A stretch of 33,403 nt of DNA from Promethearchaeota archaeon (GTDB lineage Archaea > Asgardarchaeota > Lokiarchaeia > Sigyniarchaeales > SOKP01), in NCBI GenBank assembly GCA_019894975.1, contig JAGXNO010000040.1, positions 1 through 33,403 on the forward strand, in the 5' to 3' direction. The notes under the pieces were generated by a model. That model was not told the DNA's origin. It made no database searches and was given only the letters and a program-made list of their open reading frames with translations. Numbering within the stretch: the first letter of the stretch is position 1; each line of letters begins with the position of its first letter. This document shows positions 6,718 through 15,270 of this stretch, one piece after another. The position numbers and the translations under genes are program-made.

Positions 6718-8601
6718 TTAATGATATATTTTACTGAAATACTTTACTCTATTTTTTACATCAGATATAATGATTTTTTTCTCCTTTTCTGTCATTAAAT
6801 AAAGTTTCATGATTGTATCATCAAGATTTCTGATTAATTCTTTTGTTCTTTCAGTCAAAAATCCCTCATTCTTTTCAAATAGTAAAATTATCTTATCGAC
6901 ATCATTTGCAAGCTTTACTTTTGTTTGATTATCTGACGTCGCAATCGGTAAATGTCGTATCATATATTGATTTAAATTAATAGTTGTATTCTTCTGATTA
7001 TTAATAGCGTAAATGCAATAAAATTGAATTAAGATTGAATTAAGAACAGCACACAAGTATTTTAGCTCGGCAGGATCATCATAAAGTAAAGAATAGATTG
7101 ATGATGTAAAGCAAACATTCTCTTCAGTATAAATTGCTTCAGGAATTATATTATTATGCTTAATGAGTAGTTTAGGTGAGAGATAATATTCAAAATTATT
7201 ACCTTTCAGGATGTCTGCATCAATTTCTTCTATGTTGAAAGAACGGTTTTTCCTGAGATAATAATACCTAAAATCATTTCGAGCGTTAATGAAAAAACAT
7301 GATTTTTGGGTTTGATTCGTTAATTTTTTTTTAACTAATGATAAACCCTTATCTTCTTCTCCTCTAATCATTTTTGGAAACATTTTAGGATTCAAATAAT
7401 TTAGGTCTCCGTTTTTCTCAATTTTATTAATAATTTGAAGATTGAGAGGATTTGGTTTAATTCTAATTCGATTCAATTCGACGGTTTTTGAACCACAATA
7501 GGGGCAGTTTCTATGATACGTATAAACATATAATTTTTTAGATTTTACACATAACGGGCATGTTACATTAAAACAAACTTTAAGTGAATCGACATCTTGA
7601 TTTGTATAGGTATTGATTCTTGAATTGGGGAAGTCATAAATCTCTAAATCTCGGGAATTCGCTTTTCTTTTATTTTCAAATAAAAGAACTTGTACTTCAT
7701 TCGTTGCATTTTTAAATTGTTTGGATCCTATATCAATTATTTTCAAAATATTTGCTTTTGAAAGGAACCGGTTTCGAAATTCGATGTATCCTTGTCTAAG
7801 AAGAAAGCTTTTTGGAACTAAAAATCCTACAATTTCACTAGCCCAATTTAACGCTTTAAGGATAAAGGCACAGTAAATATCATTGTAGAAGATCTTTTCC
7901 TTTTTGAAAAATTCTTTTTCATTACGATTTAGAATATTTCCATAGGGTGGATTTCCGAGTATAACGTCAAATCTAGGTATATTCGAATGAGTAAGTGTAT
8001 TAATTAATTTAAAATTACCTCTTAGTTGAGAAACAATTTGTGGCATGTCTTCATCATTTGCATCGTAGATCCAACCAAGTAATTTTAGAATTGATAAATT
8101 TAGGGCATCGATATTTATATCAAATCCATATAGGTTTTTTAGCAACTGTTTTTTTGTATCAAGTTTAGATAAGTTTGGATTTAGCGTTGTCACTATTTTA
8201 AAGATGATCTCCACGGCACTTAATAAAAATCCACCAGAACCACATGCAGGATCACAGATTGTGAGATTTAAAAGGATGTTGGTCAATTTTTGTTGCATTT
8301 CAATATTTAGTTTCCAGATATCTTTAATATCTTGAACCCTAACTGAATTTGAATTTTCTTCATTGAGTTTATTATTAACTAAAAGAAGTAAAGCTTCAAG
8401 CGAAATATAATTTGTTAAGGATTCATCGGTATAGAACACTCCTTCTTTTTTACGTCTATGATACAATTTTAAAAAATTTCTTTCAAAAGGTTCGATACGT
8501 TCATTTATAATTTGTAATTCTTGAAAATTCCTATTCTCAATATTGGTAAATATTGTCTCAATGAATTTTTTAAGGTGGTTGAGATTTTCTCCTTGTTCCA
8601 T
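6718..8601 (-). CDS. N6-adenine DNA methyltransferase, type IIG/TaqI-like
   Basis: A 627-residue class I methyltransferase. Motif X-like FYTDESLTNYI is near 57-67, the SAM-binding motif I DPACGSGGF at 117-125, and catalytic motif IV NPPY at 217-220, which identifies an N6-adenine amino-methyltransferase of the gamma type. A zinc ribbon (CPLC 348-351, CPYC 366-369) interrupts the region between the catalytic and the target-recognition domain, and a TaqI-like C-terminal target recognition part follows. There is no recognisable nuclease domain at the N-terminus and no neighbouring restriction gene, so it may be an orphan methylase or the modification arm of a type IIG system. Divergent from the gene at 8740. 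Confidence 0.85.
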   Translation of the reverse strand: MEQGENLNHLKKFIETIFTNIENRNFQELQIINERIEPFERNFLKLYHRRKKEGVFYTDESLTNYISLEALLLLVNNKLNEENSNSVRVQDIKDIWKLNIEMQQKLTNILLNLTICDPACGSGGFLLSAVEIIFKIVTTLNPNLSKLDTKKQLLKNLYGFDINIDALNLSILKLLGWIYDANDEDMPQIVSQLRGNFKLINTLTHSNIPRFDVILGNPPYGNILNRNEKEFFKKEKIFYNDIYCAFILKALNWASEIVGFLVPKSFLLRQGYIEFRNRFLSKANILKIIDIGSKQFKNATNEVQVLLFENKRKANSRDLEIYDFPNSRINTYTNQDVDSLKVCFNVTCPLCVKSKKLYVYTYHRNCPYCGSKTVELNRIRIKPNPLNLQIINKIEKNGDLNYLNPKMFPKMIRGEEDKGLSLVKKKLTNQTQKSCFFINARNDFRYYYLRKNRSFNIEEIDADILKGNNFEYYLSPKLLIKHNNIIPEAIYTEENVCFTSSIYSLLYDDPAELKYLCAVLNSILIQFYCIYAINNQKNTTINLNQYMIRHLPIATSDNQTKVKLANDVDKIILLFEKNEGFLTERTKELIRNLDDTIMKLYLMTEKEKKIIISDVKNRVKYFSKIYH

Positions 8602-8739
8602 TTTTAAACCTAATCTTATCCTACAACTATTAAATATCTATTATATAACACCTATATTTTTCAAGTTAAAATTATTTGTTGTTTATCTCTTATTTTCTTA
8701 TGATTTTTATAGTTATTTTTCTTTTATATAATAGAGATT

Positions 8740-9228
8740 ATGACGGAAAAACTAGAAGAAGAAAAAGATGGGGTTGCCCCAATCCGATCAGTAGTTAAAA
8801 AGATGAAAAAAGCTTATGATAGAGACCCGAAGGATTGGAGAGTCTTAGGATCACAAGATAGAGATGGAAATTTAGATACTATTATCACAAAGAGACCTGA
8901 TTATTATTGGTTAAAATCCAAGCAATTAAGCCCTTTTTCTGCGTTATCAATGGGTACGGTTGTAAGGAATATAGATAAGGATATTGACGAAAAGGTAGGC
9001 AGAAAAATGTCCCCCGATGATATGCTTAGATTCTTTGGAATGGTCGTTCCAATAAAAAAAAATAAAAGCATTATTGCTTCTGGCATTGAGAAATACTCAC
9101 AGGAAAAAGGGGATTACATGAAGAAAATTATTGATGAAAAGGATGCCAATTTGGATTACCATCTCCGTCATAAAATAGATCAAGAATTCATGCTTAAGCA
9201 TCCTCAGAGAAAAAACCTATATATCTAA
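8740..9228 (+). CDS. Hypothetical protein
   Basis: 162 residues, highly charged, not recognised. It starts with an acidic MTEKLEEEKDG, then KKAYDRDPKDWRVLGSQDRDG, a hydrophobic middle (PFSALSMGTVVRNIDK, MLRFFGMVVPIKK) and a charged helical tail ending HPQRKNLYI. A TTTATATAAT run lies only about 15 bases upstream of the ATG, too close for a usual TATA box unless translation starts further in. It is transcribed away from the methylase gene; no functional link can be claimed. Confidence 0.5.
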   Translation: MTEKLEEEKDGVAPIRSVVKKMKKAYDRDPKDWRVLGSQDRDGNLDTIITKRPDYYWLKSKQLSPFSALSMGTVVRNIDKDIDEKVGRKMSPDDMLRFFGMVVPIKKNKSIIASGIEKYSQEKGDYMKKIIDEKDANLDYHLRHKIDQEFMLKHPQRKNLYI

Positions 9229-9280
9229 AACTATATATTCTCTTAATATCTTAGAACTAGAGTAAAAAATCAATTAGAAA

Positions 9281-9691
9281 TTAAACCTTTTCCTTTAAAA
9301 TGTTCAATTGGTCTTTACTTTTAATAATAGGGAGATTTGGAGAATAGGTATCTGAATTTTTGATTAATTCTGCGATAATAGAATTCATTTTCTCGCCTCC
9401 AGGCTTACCTTCGAGTGTTCCAGCGAATTCTTTTAATAATGGAACTTTCAAATCTTCCACATAGAATGAAACTCCTTTTTCAACTTCTTCAAGGAGAAAT
9501 TGAAACGATAAATCAGCATTCCTTTCAGTTTTAAGGAATGGTTCATCTGGATCTTCAAAAGTGTATGACACTTCAATCCAGCGTTCATTATCAGATGGAA
9601 TCATTCCAAAAATATAGTCAGAGGTGTGAAGCCAAAAAGGTATTCCTTTATCAAAAGACGAATCTACAATTGCTTTAAATTCCTCACTCAT
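9281..9691 (-). CDS. Hypothetical protein
   Basis: 136 residues, acidic, not recognised. The sequence alternates strands and helices (FWLHTSDYIFGMIPS, RWIEVSYTFEDPDEPF, LSFQFLLEEVEKGVSFYVED), consistent with a small compact alpha/beta domain. It converges with the gene at 8740 and is divergent from nadE, with about 135 bases of AT-rich DNA between. Confidence 0.5.
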   Translation of the reverse strand: MSEEFKAIVDSSFDKGIPFWLHTSDYIFGMIPSDNERWIEVSYTFEDPDEPFLKTERNADLSFQFLLEEVEKGVSFYVEDLKVPLLKEFAGTLEGKPGGEKMNSIIAELIKNSDTYSPNLPIIKSKDQLNILKEKV

Positions 9692-9838
9692 ACCATATCA
9701 ATCCTCTAGGTATATAATAAACTTTGATTAATTAAGAAGATTTTTTAATTCTATAATTAAAAAATTTCTATTTTAATCTTAGCTTTTAGAATAATTATAT
9801 TAAAAGAATTTTAAATAAAAGGATAATTGAAAAATAAT

Positions 9839-10600
9839 ATGCGCAAACTCAATTATGAATCAATAATTTCTAAAATTCAAGAATGGATAAACGACTACAG
9901 TAAGACTGCTAATGTGGAAGGTATTGTTGTTGGGATAAGTGGGGGTATTGATAGTGCGGTGACATCTGCCTTGTGCGCTAATGCAATAGGAAAAGAAAAC
10001 GTTATAGGATTAGGGTTACCTTGTTTTTCAAATCCCCAAGATTTAAATGATGCTAAAACTATTGCCAATATTTTGGGGATTAAATTAGTAGTACTAGATT
10101 TATCGAGTGTATTTAAAGAATATTTAAAGATCTCATCTCCTCAAATTACATCAAACTCGATGTCAGAAGCTAATTTAAAAGCTCGATTAAGGATGATGAG
10201 TTATTATTTTGTAGGACAATCATTAGGGAATTATCTAGTTGGAGGCACGGGAAATAGAACAGAAATTGCAATAGGTTATTTTACTAAATATGGAGATGGC
10301 GGAGTTGACTTTGAACCTATTGGTGGTCTTTATAAATGTGAAGTAAGAGAAATCGCGAAATTGTTAAACATCCCTAATAGGATAATTAATAAACCTCCAT
10401 CAGCAGGACTTTGGGATGGTCAAACAGATGAGGATGAAATTGGGATGAAATATGATCTTATAGACGAAATTCTATATAGATTAGATTATGATTTAGATTT
10501 AACTGGTTTTAATGAAAAAGATATCGAAAAAGTGCAAACCATGATGGAATCATCACGCCATAAATTAATGATGCCCCCAACATTTAGAATAAAAATTTGA
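9839..10600 (+). CDS. nadE: NH3-dependent NAD(+) synthetase
   Basis: Converts deamido-NAD, ATP and ammonia to NAD+, the last step of NAD synthesis, in the cytosol. The N-type ATP pyrophosphatase P-loop SGGIDSA is at residues 34-40; GTGNRTE and GYFTKYGDGG mark the deamido-NAD site, and PSAGLWDGQTDEDEIG is the conserved loop near the C-terminus. About 253 residues, so the short form without a glutaminase domain. I prefer the ATG at 9839 (MRKLNYES) to the in-frame TTG at 9827, which adds only four residues. TATA-like ATTATATTAAAAG lies near 9793. It ends 7 bases from the end of the convergent coiled-coil gene. Confidence 0.95.
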   Translation: MRKLNYESIISKIQEWINDYSKTANVEGIVVGISGGIDSAVTSALCANAIGKENVIGLGLPCFSNPQDLNDAKTIANILGIKLVVLDLSSVFKEYLKISSPQITSNSMSEANLKARLRMMSYYFVGQSLGNYLVGGTGNRTEIAIGYFTKYGDGGVDFEPIGGLYKCEVREIAKLLNIPNRIINKPPSAGLWDGQTDEDEIGMKYDLIDEILYRLDYDLDLTGFNEKDIEKVQTMMESSRHKLMMPPTFRIKI

Positions 10601-10606
10601 AGATCA

Positions 10607-12133
10607 TTACATACTTGCTATTATTCTTCTTATCCTGTTAATTCTGGAAGTGATTTTATCAAGCTTCTCTTTCAGATCATCACTCTGAGATTTATAGTCA
10701 AAATCATCTATAGAACCCATATTATAACTCTTTTCTATTTCTTTAAAACTCTTTTCTAGTGAATATCGTCTTCCTTCAAGAGCAATTAATTCTTGGTATA
10801 ATGTATCTTTATCTTTTGGTAAATCTTCTTCGGTATTAAACGAGGTTGATTCTTCTTTTTGAGTACTTACTTGAGGCGTATCAGCTCCAAAATTAACAAA
10901 TGAAACTGGATCTGCTTCCTTCTTCTTTTTTTTCTCTTCTTTCTTCTTTTTTTCTTTTACGGGTTCAAGGGTAGGGAATTCTTTAGTAGTTGAAGGTTTT
11001 TCAACGGGTTTTTTTCCAACTGAGGAAAAAACGTTAAACAACTCATTCCCGCTTGATTTAATTTCTTCAGTTTCGATTTCTTCGACACTCACAGGTTTAA
11101 TTGTAGATTTTATAGCACCAAAGGTTATTTCTTCTTGGTATTCAGGTTCTTCCTCAACAAGTGAAGCTTCGGTAATTATTGATGTCAGCTTTGAATCTTT
11201 GGATTTTTCTCTAGTACTTTTTGGATCTATTATGTTTAAGACAGTATCTTGTTCATCTAATATATCCAAGATTGACATAGAATCGGAGGATGAATCAAAT
11301 TTTATTTCTTGTTGATTTGTGTTTAGAGAAGGTTCTAACTCTTCAAGAATGTTTAATACGGATTTTGCTTCCTTTTGCATCTCATCGTATATTTTCGGCT
11401 TTCCTTCTATTGGAGGAGTGGGTTTTAATTTTTCAATCTCTTTTTCTATTTTTGCTTGAACATCTTCGATTGATTTTACTCCGATTATTTCTTTCGGTTT
11501 TTTAACTTCTGTTGTAGTAGGAGCCTTAATTTGCAGAGCTACATTAGGTTTCTTAACAACAGGTATTTTAATTTTTGGAGGAGGTAATTTCACGTCTCTC
11601 TTGGGAACAATTTTCTTTACAACTCTTTTTTGTGAGATTTGTTGAAGGTTCTCATCTTTAGCATCTAACTCATGTTTTAAAAAATCAATTTTTTGCTTAA
11701 GATCATCGATCTCACCCTTGAATTTGTCAGAAACTTGATCTACAATCTCACTTATATCAAATTTTACTGATTCTAAATCAGATTGTGCCTGTTTCATAAA
11801 TTCTTCCTGTTCCTCCGGTTCCTCCTGTTTTTTCTCAATAACAGGTAATTCTTCTATGATATTAATAATTTTTTTAATAAGGTCAGGTAACTCTGATTCT
11901 GTAAACCAAAGTTCAAGTGTGTCCCAATTCTCCAATTTAATGAAAGTATCTTCAAATAAACTCAGGTTGGAATTAACTTGAGGTATATTTAATTCAAGTA
12001 ATTTTTGAATTTCTTTAATCAGGCTTGATCGAGCCTCAATTTCCTCATCTGGACTCGGTTCCCCTTGAGTCAGTGACAGAAAAATCTCTTTTATTTCTTC
12101 AATTATTGCATTAAACCTGTCTTCTTCACTCAT
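10607..12133 (-). CDS. Long charged coiled-coil protein
   Basis: 508 residues with no recognised enzyme domain. An acidic helical N-terminal region (1-105) is followed by coiled coil (about 115-165), a basic proline-rich linker (KKIVPKRDVKLPPPKIKI), a long acidic low-complexity part, a poly-lysine/glutamate tract near 395-410 and a C-terminal helical hairpin (about 445-508) with ALEGRRYSLEKSFKEIEKSY and NMGSIDDFDYKSQSDDLKEK. That last segment resembles short oligomerisation modules. No membrane segment or signal peptide. Such long disordered/coiled proteins are frequent in Asgard archaea and have been suggested as scaffold or cytoskeletal partners, but no function can be assigned here. Confidence 0.7.
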   Translation of the reverse strand: MSEEDRFNAIIEEIKEIFLSLTQGEPSPDEEIEARSSLIKEIQKLLELNIPQVNSNLSLFEDTFIKLENWDTLELWFTESELPDLIKKIINIIEELPVIEKKQEEPEEQEEFMKQAQSDLESVKFDISEIVDQVSDKFKGEIDDLKQKIDFLKHELDAKDENLQQISQKRVVKKIVPKRDVKLPPPKIKIPVVKKPNVALQIKAPTTTEVKKPKEIIGVKSIEDVQAKIEKEIEKLKPTPPIEGKPKIYDEMQKEAKSVLNILEELEPSLNTNQQEIKFDSSSDSMSILDILDEQDTVLNIIDPKSTREKSKDSKLTSIITEASLVEEEPEYQEEITFGAIKSTIKPVSVEEIETEEIKSSGNELFNVFSSVGKKPVEKPSTTKEFPTLEPVKEKKKKEEKKKKKEADPVSFVNFGADTPQVSTQKEESTSFNTEEDLPKDKDTLYQELIALEGRRYSLEKSFKEIEKSYNMGSIDDFDYKSQSDDLKEKLDKITSRINRIRRIIASM

Positions 12134-12374
12134 AAAAGTTTACTTGATTTATGTATTTTAATTTTAAGCTAATTATTTTCTCTTTAAGATATTAAAAAAC
12201 TTATCACCAATATATTTTTTTGTGAAGTTCAAAATAATTATTGTTTATAAAACTGATTTAAGCTATTGTTCAATAATCACTTAATTCCAAAAATGTCGAA
12301 AATTTGGTTTGGTATATTAGAGTTTTTTAAATAAGTAATATTTCATTCGATATAGTAAAAATCGCTTCCCAAGA

Positions 12375-12435
12375 AAGGAGATGAGTTAATATTAGGAGTA
12401 ATAATCTAGACAAATCAAGGAAAAACAAGAAGTTC
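12375..12435 (+). promoter_or_regulatory. Ribosome binding site with two-codon mini-ORF before acyl-CoA synthetase
   Basis: AAGGAG at 12375-12380 is the strongest Shine-Dalgarno sequence in this region, but the ATG directly behind it opens only ATG AGT TAA. The synthetase frame is open from 12385 and has no ATG before codon 21 of the listed CDS; an ATT codon at 12391 lies ten bases after AAGGAG. Either a TTG (12436) or a non-canonical ATT start is used. Confidence 0.35.
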
Positions 12436-14268
12436 TTGCCATCTAGAGGGGATTATATTAAAGGATGGTTTTTTTCTCGTCATGTTATTAAGCGAATGCA
12501 GAGTGTGGCTGAGGAAGTTTTAGCGATAACTCCAGAATCGTATAAAAATGTTCCAATTTTGATTGAAAAATATGCTAAAGATTATCCGAATGATGCAGCA
12601 ATTCTTTTTGAAGATAAAATGTACACACATAAGGAATATAACGAATGGTGTAACCGTTTTGCTAATTATTTTCAAAATAAGGTAGGATTAAAAAAAGGGG
12701 ATATCGCTGTTGTTTTTATGACGAATAGACCTGAGATAATGTTTACAATATATGGATTATCTAAAATTGGAGTTGTTTCTTCTCTGATTAACACTAAACA
12801 AAGATCCAATCCACTTGTGTATAGTATTAACATCGATCCGGGAAAAGTCTTCATTATTGGTGAAGAATTAACAGAGGCTTTTGAAGAAGTTCGAGAGGAG
12901 CTTAAATTATCAGAAGAACAATCTAAGCATTTGTATTTTGTACCAGATACCGAGGAGATTCAAAAACCAGATGGATTTCAAAATTTATCTAATCTTATCA
13001 AAAATGAAGATACAACCAACCCCCCTACTTCAAAAACACTCCAGGCTAAAGATCCATATGCATATATCTTCACTAGTGGAACAACGGGTTTACCTAAAGC
13101 AGCGGTTATCACACATGGACATACCTATGGTTCAAGTATTTATTGGGGTGATACTGTAGTTGGATTTGAGCATAAAGATGTAATATACGTTACAACACCT
13201 CTTTTTCATTCTCATGCTATAAATGTGGCGTACGCAGCGTCATTAAGACATGGTTCTACTATCGCTATCCGTCGAAAATTTTCTGCTAGTAAATTCTGGG
13301 ATGATGCTATTAAGTTTAAAGCCACTTCTTTCAATTACATTGGAGAAATTTGCAGATACTTATATAATCAACCTGAAAAACCAACAGATCGAAAGCATTA
13401 TATTAAAAAAATTGTAGGAAATGGGCTTAGGAATGAAATGTGGAGGGATTTCAAGAAGAGGTTTGGAATTAAACAGATTTTTGAATTTTATGGTGCTACT
13501 GAAAGATTTGCTCCGAATTTTGCTAACCGTTTCAATTTAAATTGTACTGTTGGTTTCACTTTGAACCCATACGCTATAGTTAAATTTGATACCGATACAA
13601 ATGAACCAGTCAGAGATGAAAATGGCCATATGATAAGAGTAAAGGAAGGAGAAGCGGGGCTTTTAATCGGTCAAATAATTGCAGATGATGTTTTTATATA
13701 CACAAGTAAAAAAGCGGATGATAAGAAGATTTTCAGAAACGTGTTTGAGGAGGGAGATATGTATTTTAATAGTGGAGATCTGCTTAAAGAAATAGGGCAT
13801 TTTAAGAAGATTTATAATTTTGCTCAATTTGTAGATAGAATTGGAGATACATTTAGATGGAAAGGAGAAAATGTATCTACTGAAGAAGTGGAAGCAGTTA
13901 TTAATAAATTTAAGCAGATTGAAATGAGTTGTGCATATGGTGTATTATTACCTGATACCGAAGGCAGAGCTGGAATGGTTTCGCTTGTAACAAATTCACA
14001 TTCGAATGAGGATTTTAATTTTCCAGATTTTTATTCTATGCTTCAAGAAAAATTACCGGAATATGCTATACCTAAATTTATTCGTTTTGCGCTCGAATTG
14101 TATACAACAGCAACTCTTAAAATACAAAAGGGAGGCTTAAAAAGAGAAGGTTATGATATAACCAAACTCACTGATCCGTTATATGTTCTGTTACCTAATG
14201 ATTCTGGTTATACTCTTTTAACAGAAGAAATTTATACACAAATTTTGAATGCAAGTTATAATTTCTAG
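12436..14268 (+). CDS. Fatty-acyl-CoA synthetase (FATP/FACL type, AMP-forming)
   Basis: ANL-superfamily ligase of about 610 residues that activates fatty acids to acyl-CoA via an acyl-adenylate. The AMP-binding P-loop is FTSGTTGLPKAA (about 212-223), followed by TPLFHSHA, EFYGATER (the YGxTE motif A5), SGDLLK with the conserved aspartate, and DRIGDTFRWKGENVSTEE (A8 hinge), and a C-terminal lysine in LKIQKGGLKRE. Insertion pattern and RWKGENVSTEE resemble the SLC27/FATP very-long-chain branch. The listed TTG start gives MPSRGDYIKG; the true start is uncertain. First gene of a five-gene plus-strand set. Confidence 0.9.
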   Translation: MPSRGDYIKGWFFSRHVIKRMQSVAEEVLAITPESYKNVPILIEKYAKDYPNDAAILFEDKMYTHKEYNEWCNRFANYFQNKVGLKKGDIAVVFMTNRPEIMFTIYGLSKIGVVSSLINTKQRSNPLVYSINIDPGKVFIIGEELTEAFEEVREELKLSEEQSKHLYFVPDTEEIQKPDGFQNLSNLIKNEDTTNPPTSKTLQAKDPYAYIFTSGTTGLPKAAVITHGHTYGSSIYWGDTVVGFEHKDVIYVTTPLFHSHAINVAYAASLRHGSTIAIRRKFSASKFWDDAIKFKATSFNYIGEICRYLYNQPEKPTDRKHYIKKIVGNGLRNEMWRDFKKRFGIKQIFEFYGATERFAPNFANRFNLNCTVGFTLNPYAIVKFDTDTNEPVRDENGHMIRVKEGEAGLLIGQIIADDVFIYTSKKADDKKIFRNVFEEGDMYFNSGDLLKEIGHFKKIYNFAQFVDRIGDTFRWKGENVSTEEVEAVINKFKQIEMSCAYGVLLPDTEGRAGMVSLVTNSHSNEDFNFPDFYSMLQEKLPEYAIPKFIRFALELYTTATLKIQKGGLKREGYDITKLTDPLYVLLPNDSGYTLLTEEIYTQILNASYNF

Positions 14269-14328
14269 AATGCAAAATAAAAAGAGAAATAATCATTATT
14301 TACAATATAAACATAAATACATAGAAAA

Positions 14329-15207
14329 ATGATCACTACACAAAAATTTGGTAATACTGGGCATTTAAGTACCCGTACTATTTTCGGAGCTGCAGCACTA
14401 GGTAATGTGAGTCAAAATGACGCAGATAAAACCCTTGACGTACTTTTGAAATATGGAATTAACCATATAGACACAGCTGCAGGATACGGGGATTCAGAAC
14501 TACGTATCGGCCCTTGGATGGAGAAACATCGCGCTAAATTCTTCCTTGCTACTAAAGTATTTAGACGTCGCTATAACGAAACTCGTGAACAGATAGAACA
14601 GTCTCTTGAACGCTTGCAAGTCTCCTCAATAGATTTGATACAGCTACATAATCTAACAGATCCAAGAAGTTGGGATAGAGTGATGGGAGAGAATGGTGCT
14701 TTGAAGGCCCTGATTGAGGCCCGTGAACAAGGACTGGTAAAATACATTGGGGTAACAGGCCACGGCTACGGTGTTGCAGAAATTCACATACGTAGCCTTG
14801 AACGCTTCGAATTTGATTCAGTTTTATTACCATATAATTATATAATGATGCAAAATCCAAAATATGCTGCGGATTTTGAAAATCTCTTGAAAATTTGTCA
14901 AGATCGCGGGATAGCTTTCCAAACCATTAAATCTTTAGCACGTCGTCCATGGGGTAAAAAAGAAAAGAAATGGGATACGTGGTATGAACCATTAAAAGTC
15001 CAAACAAATATCGATCGTGTAGTTCATTGGGTTTTAAACAGGGAAGGAATTTTCCTTAATACAAGCTCAGATATTCGTCTATTACCTAAAATACTCGATG
15101 CTGCCAATCGTTTCGAAAAAGGTCCCCTCGATGAGGAAATGCAGAAAAAAGCCACCCAGCTTGATATGAAACCTATATTTGAAGGAAGAAATTTGCTTTT
15201 TGAATAA
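14329..15207 (+). CDS. Aldo/keto reductase
   Basis: 292-residue (beta/alpha)8 NAD(P)H-dependent oxidoreductase. The catalytic tetrad is visible: Asp in [12 protein letters not shown], Tyr in the same motif, Lys in LATKVF and His in IQLHNL. It reduces carbonyls or oxidises alcohols; the substrate is unknown. The arginine codons differ from neighbours: I count 16 CGT/CGC against 5 AGA/AGG, while the preceding gene favours AGA/AGG, and the 5' half is locally GC-richer. This suggests recent acquisition. It follows the acyl-CoA synthetase by 60 bases. Confidence 0.92.
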   Translation: MITTQKFGNTGHLSTRTIFGAAALGNVSQNDADKTLDVLLKYGINHIDTAAGYGDSELRIGPWMEKHRAKFFLATKVFRRRYNETREQIEQSLERLQVSSIDLIQLHNLTDPRSWDRVMGENGALKALIEAREQGLVKYIGVTGHGYGVAEIHIRSLERFEFDSVLLPYNYIMMQNPKYAADFENLLKICQDRGIAFQTIKSLARRPWGKKEKKWDTWYEPLKVQTNIDRVVHWVLNREGIFLNTSSDIRLLPKILDAANRFEKGPLDEEMQKKATQLDMKPIFEGRNLLFE

Positions 15208-15270
15208 TTATTTTATTAATTTTTAACATAAAGAATTATTAGTCTAAATTAAATATGGAATATTGATTAT

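Noticed and set aside
10920..10985. Low-complexity A/G-rich tract as a DNA repeat or CRISPR-like element
   Set aside because: It simply encodes the Lys/Glu run of the coiled-coil protein; no regular spacing of repeats.
11290..11505. Plus-strand hydrophobic ORF inside the coiled-coil gene
   Set aside because: Shadow frame of charged codons (AAA/GAA complement gives Phe/Leu-rich text); no ribosome binding site.
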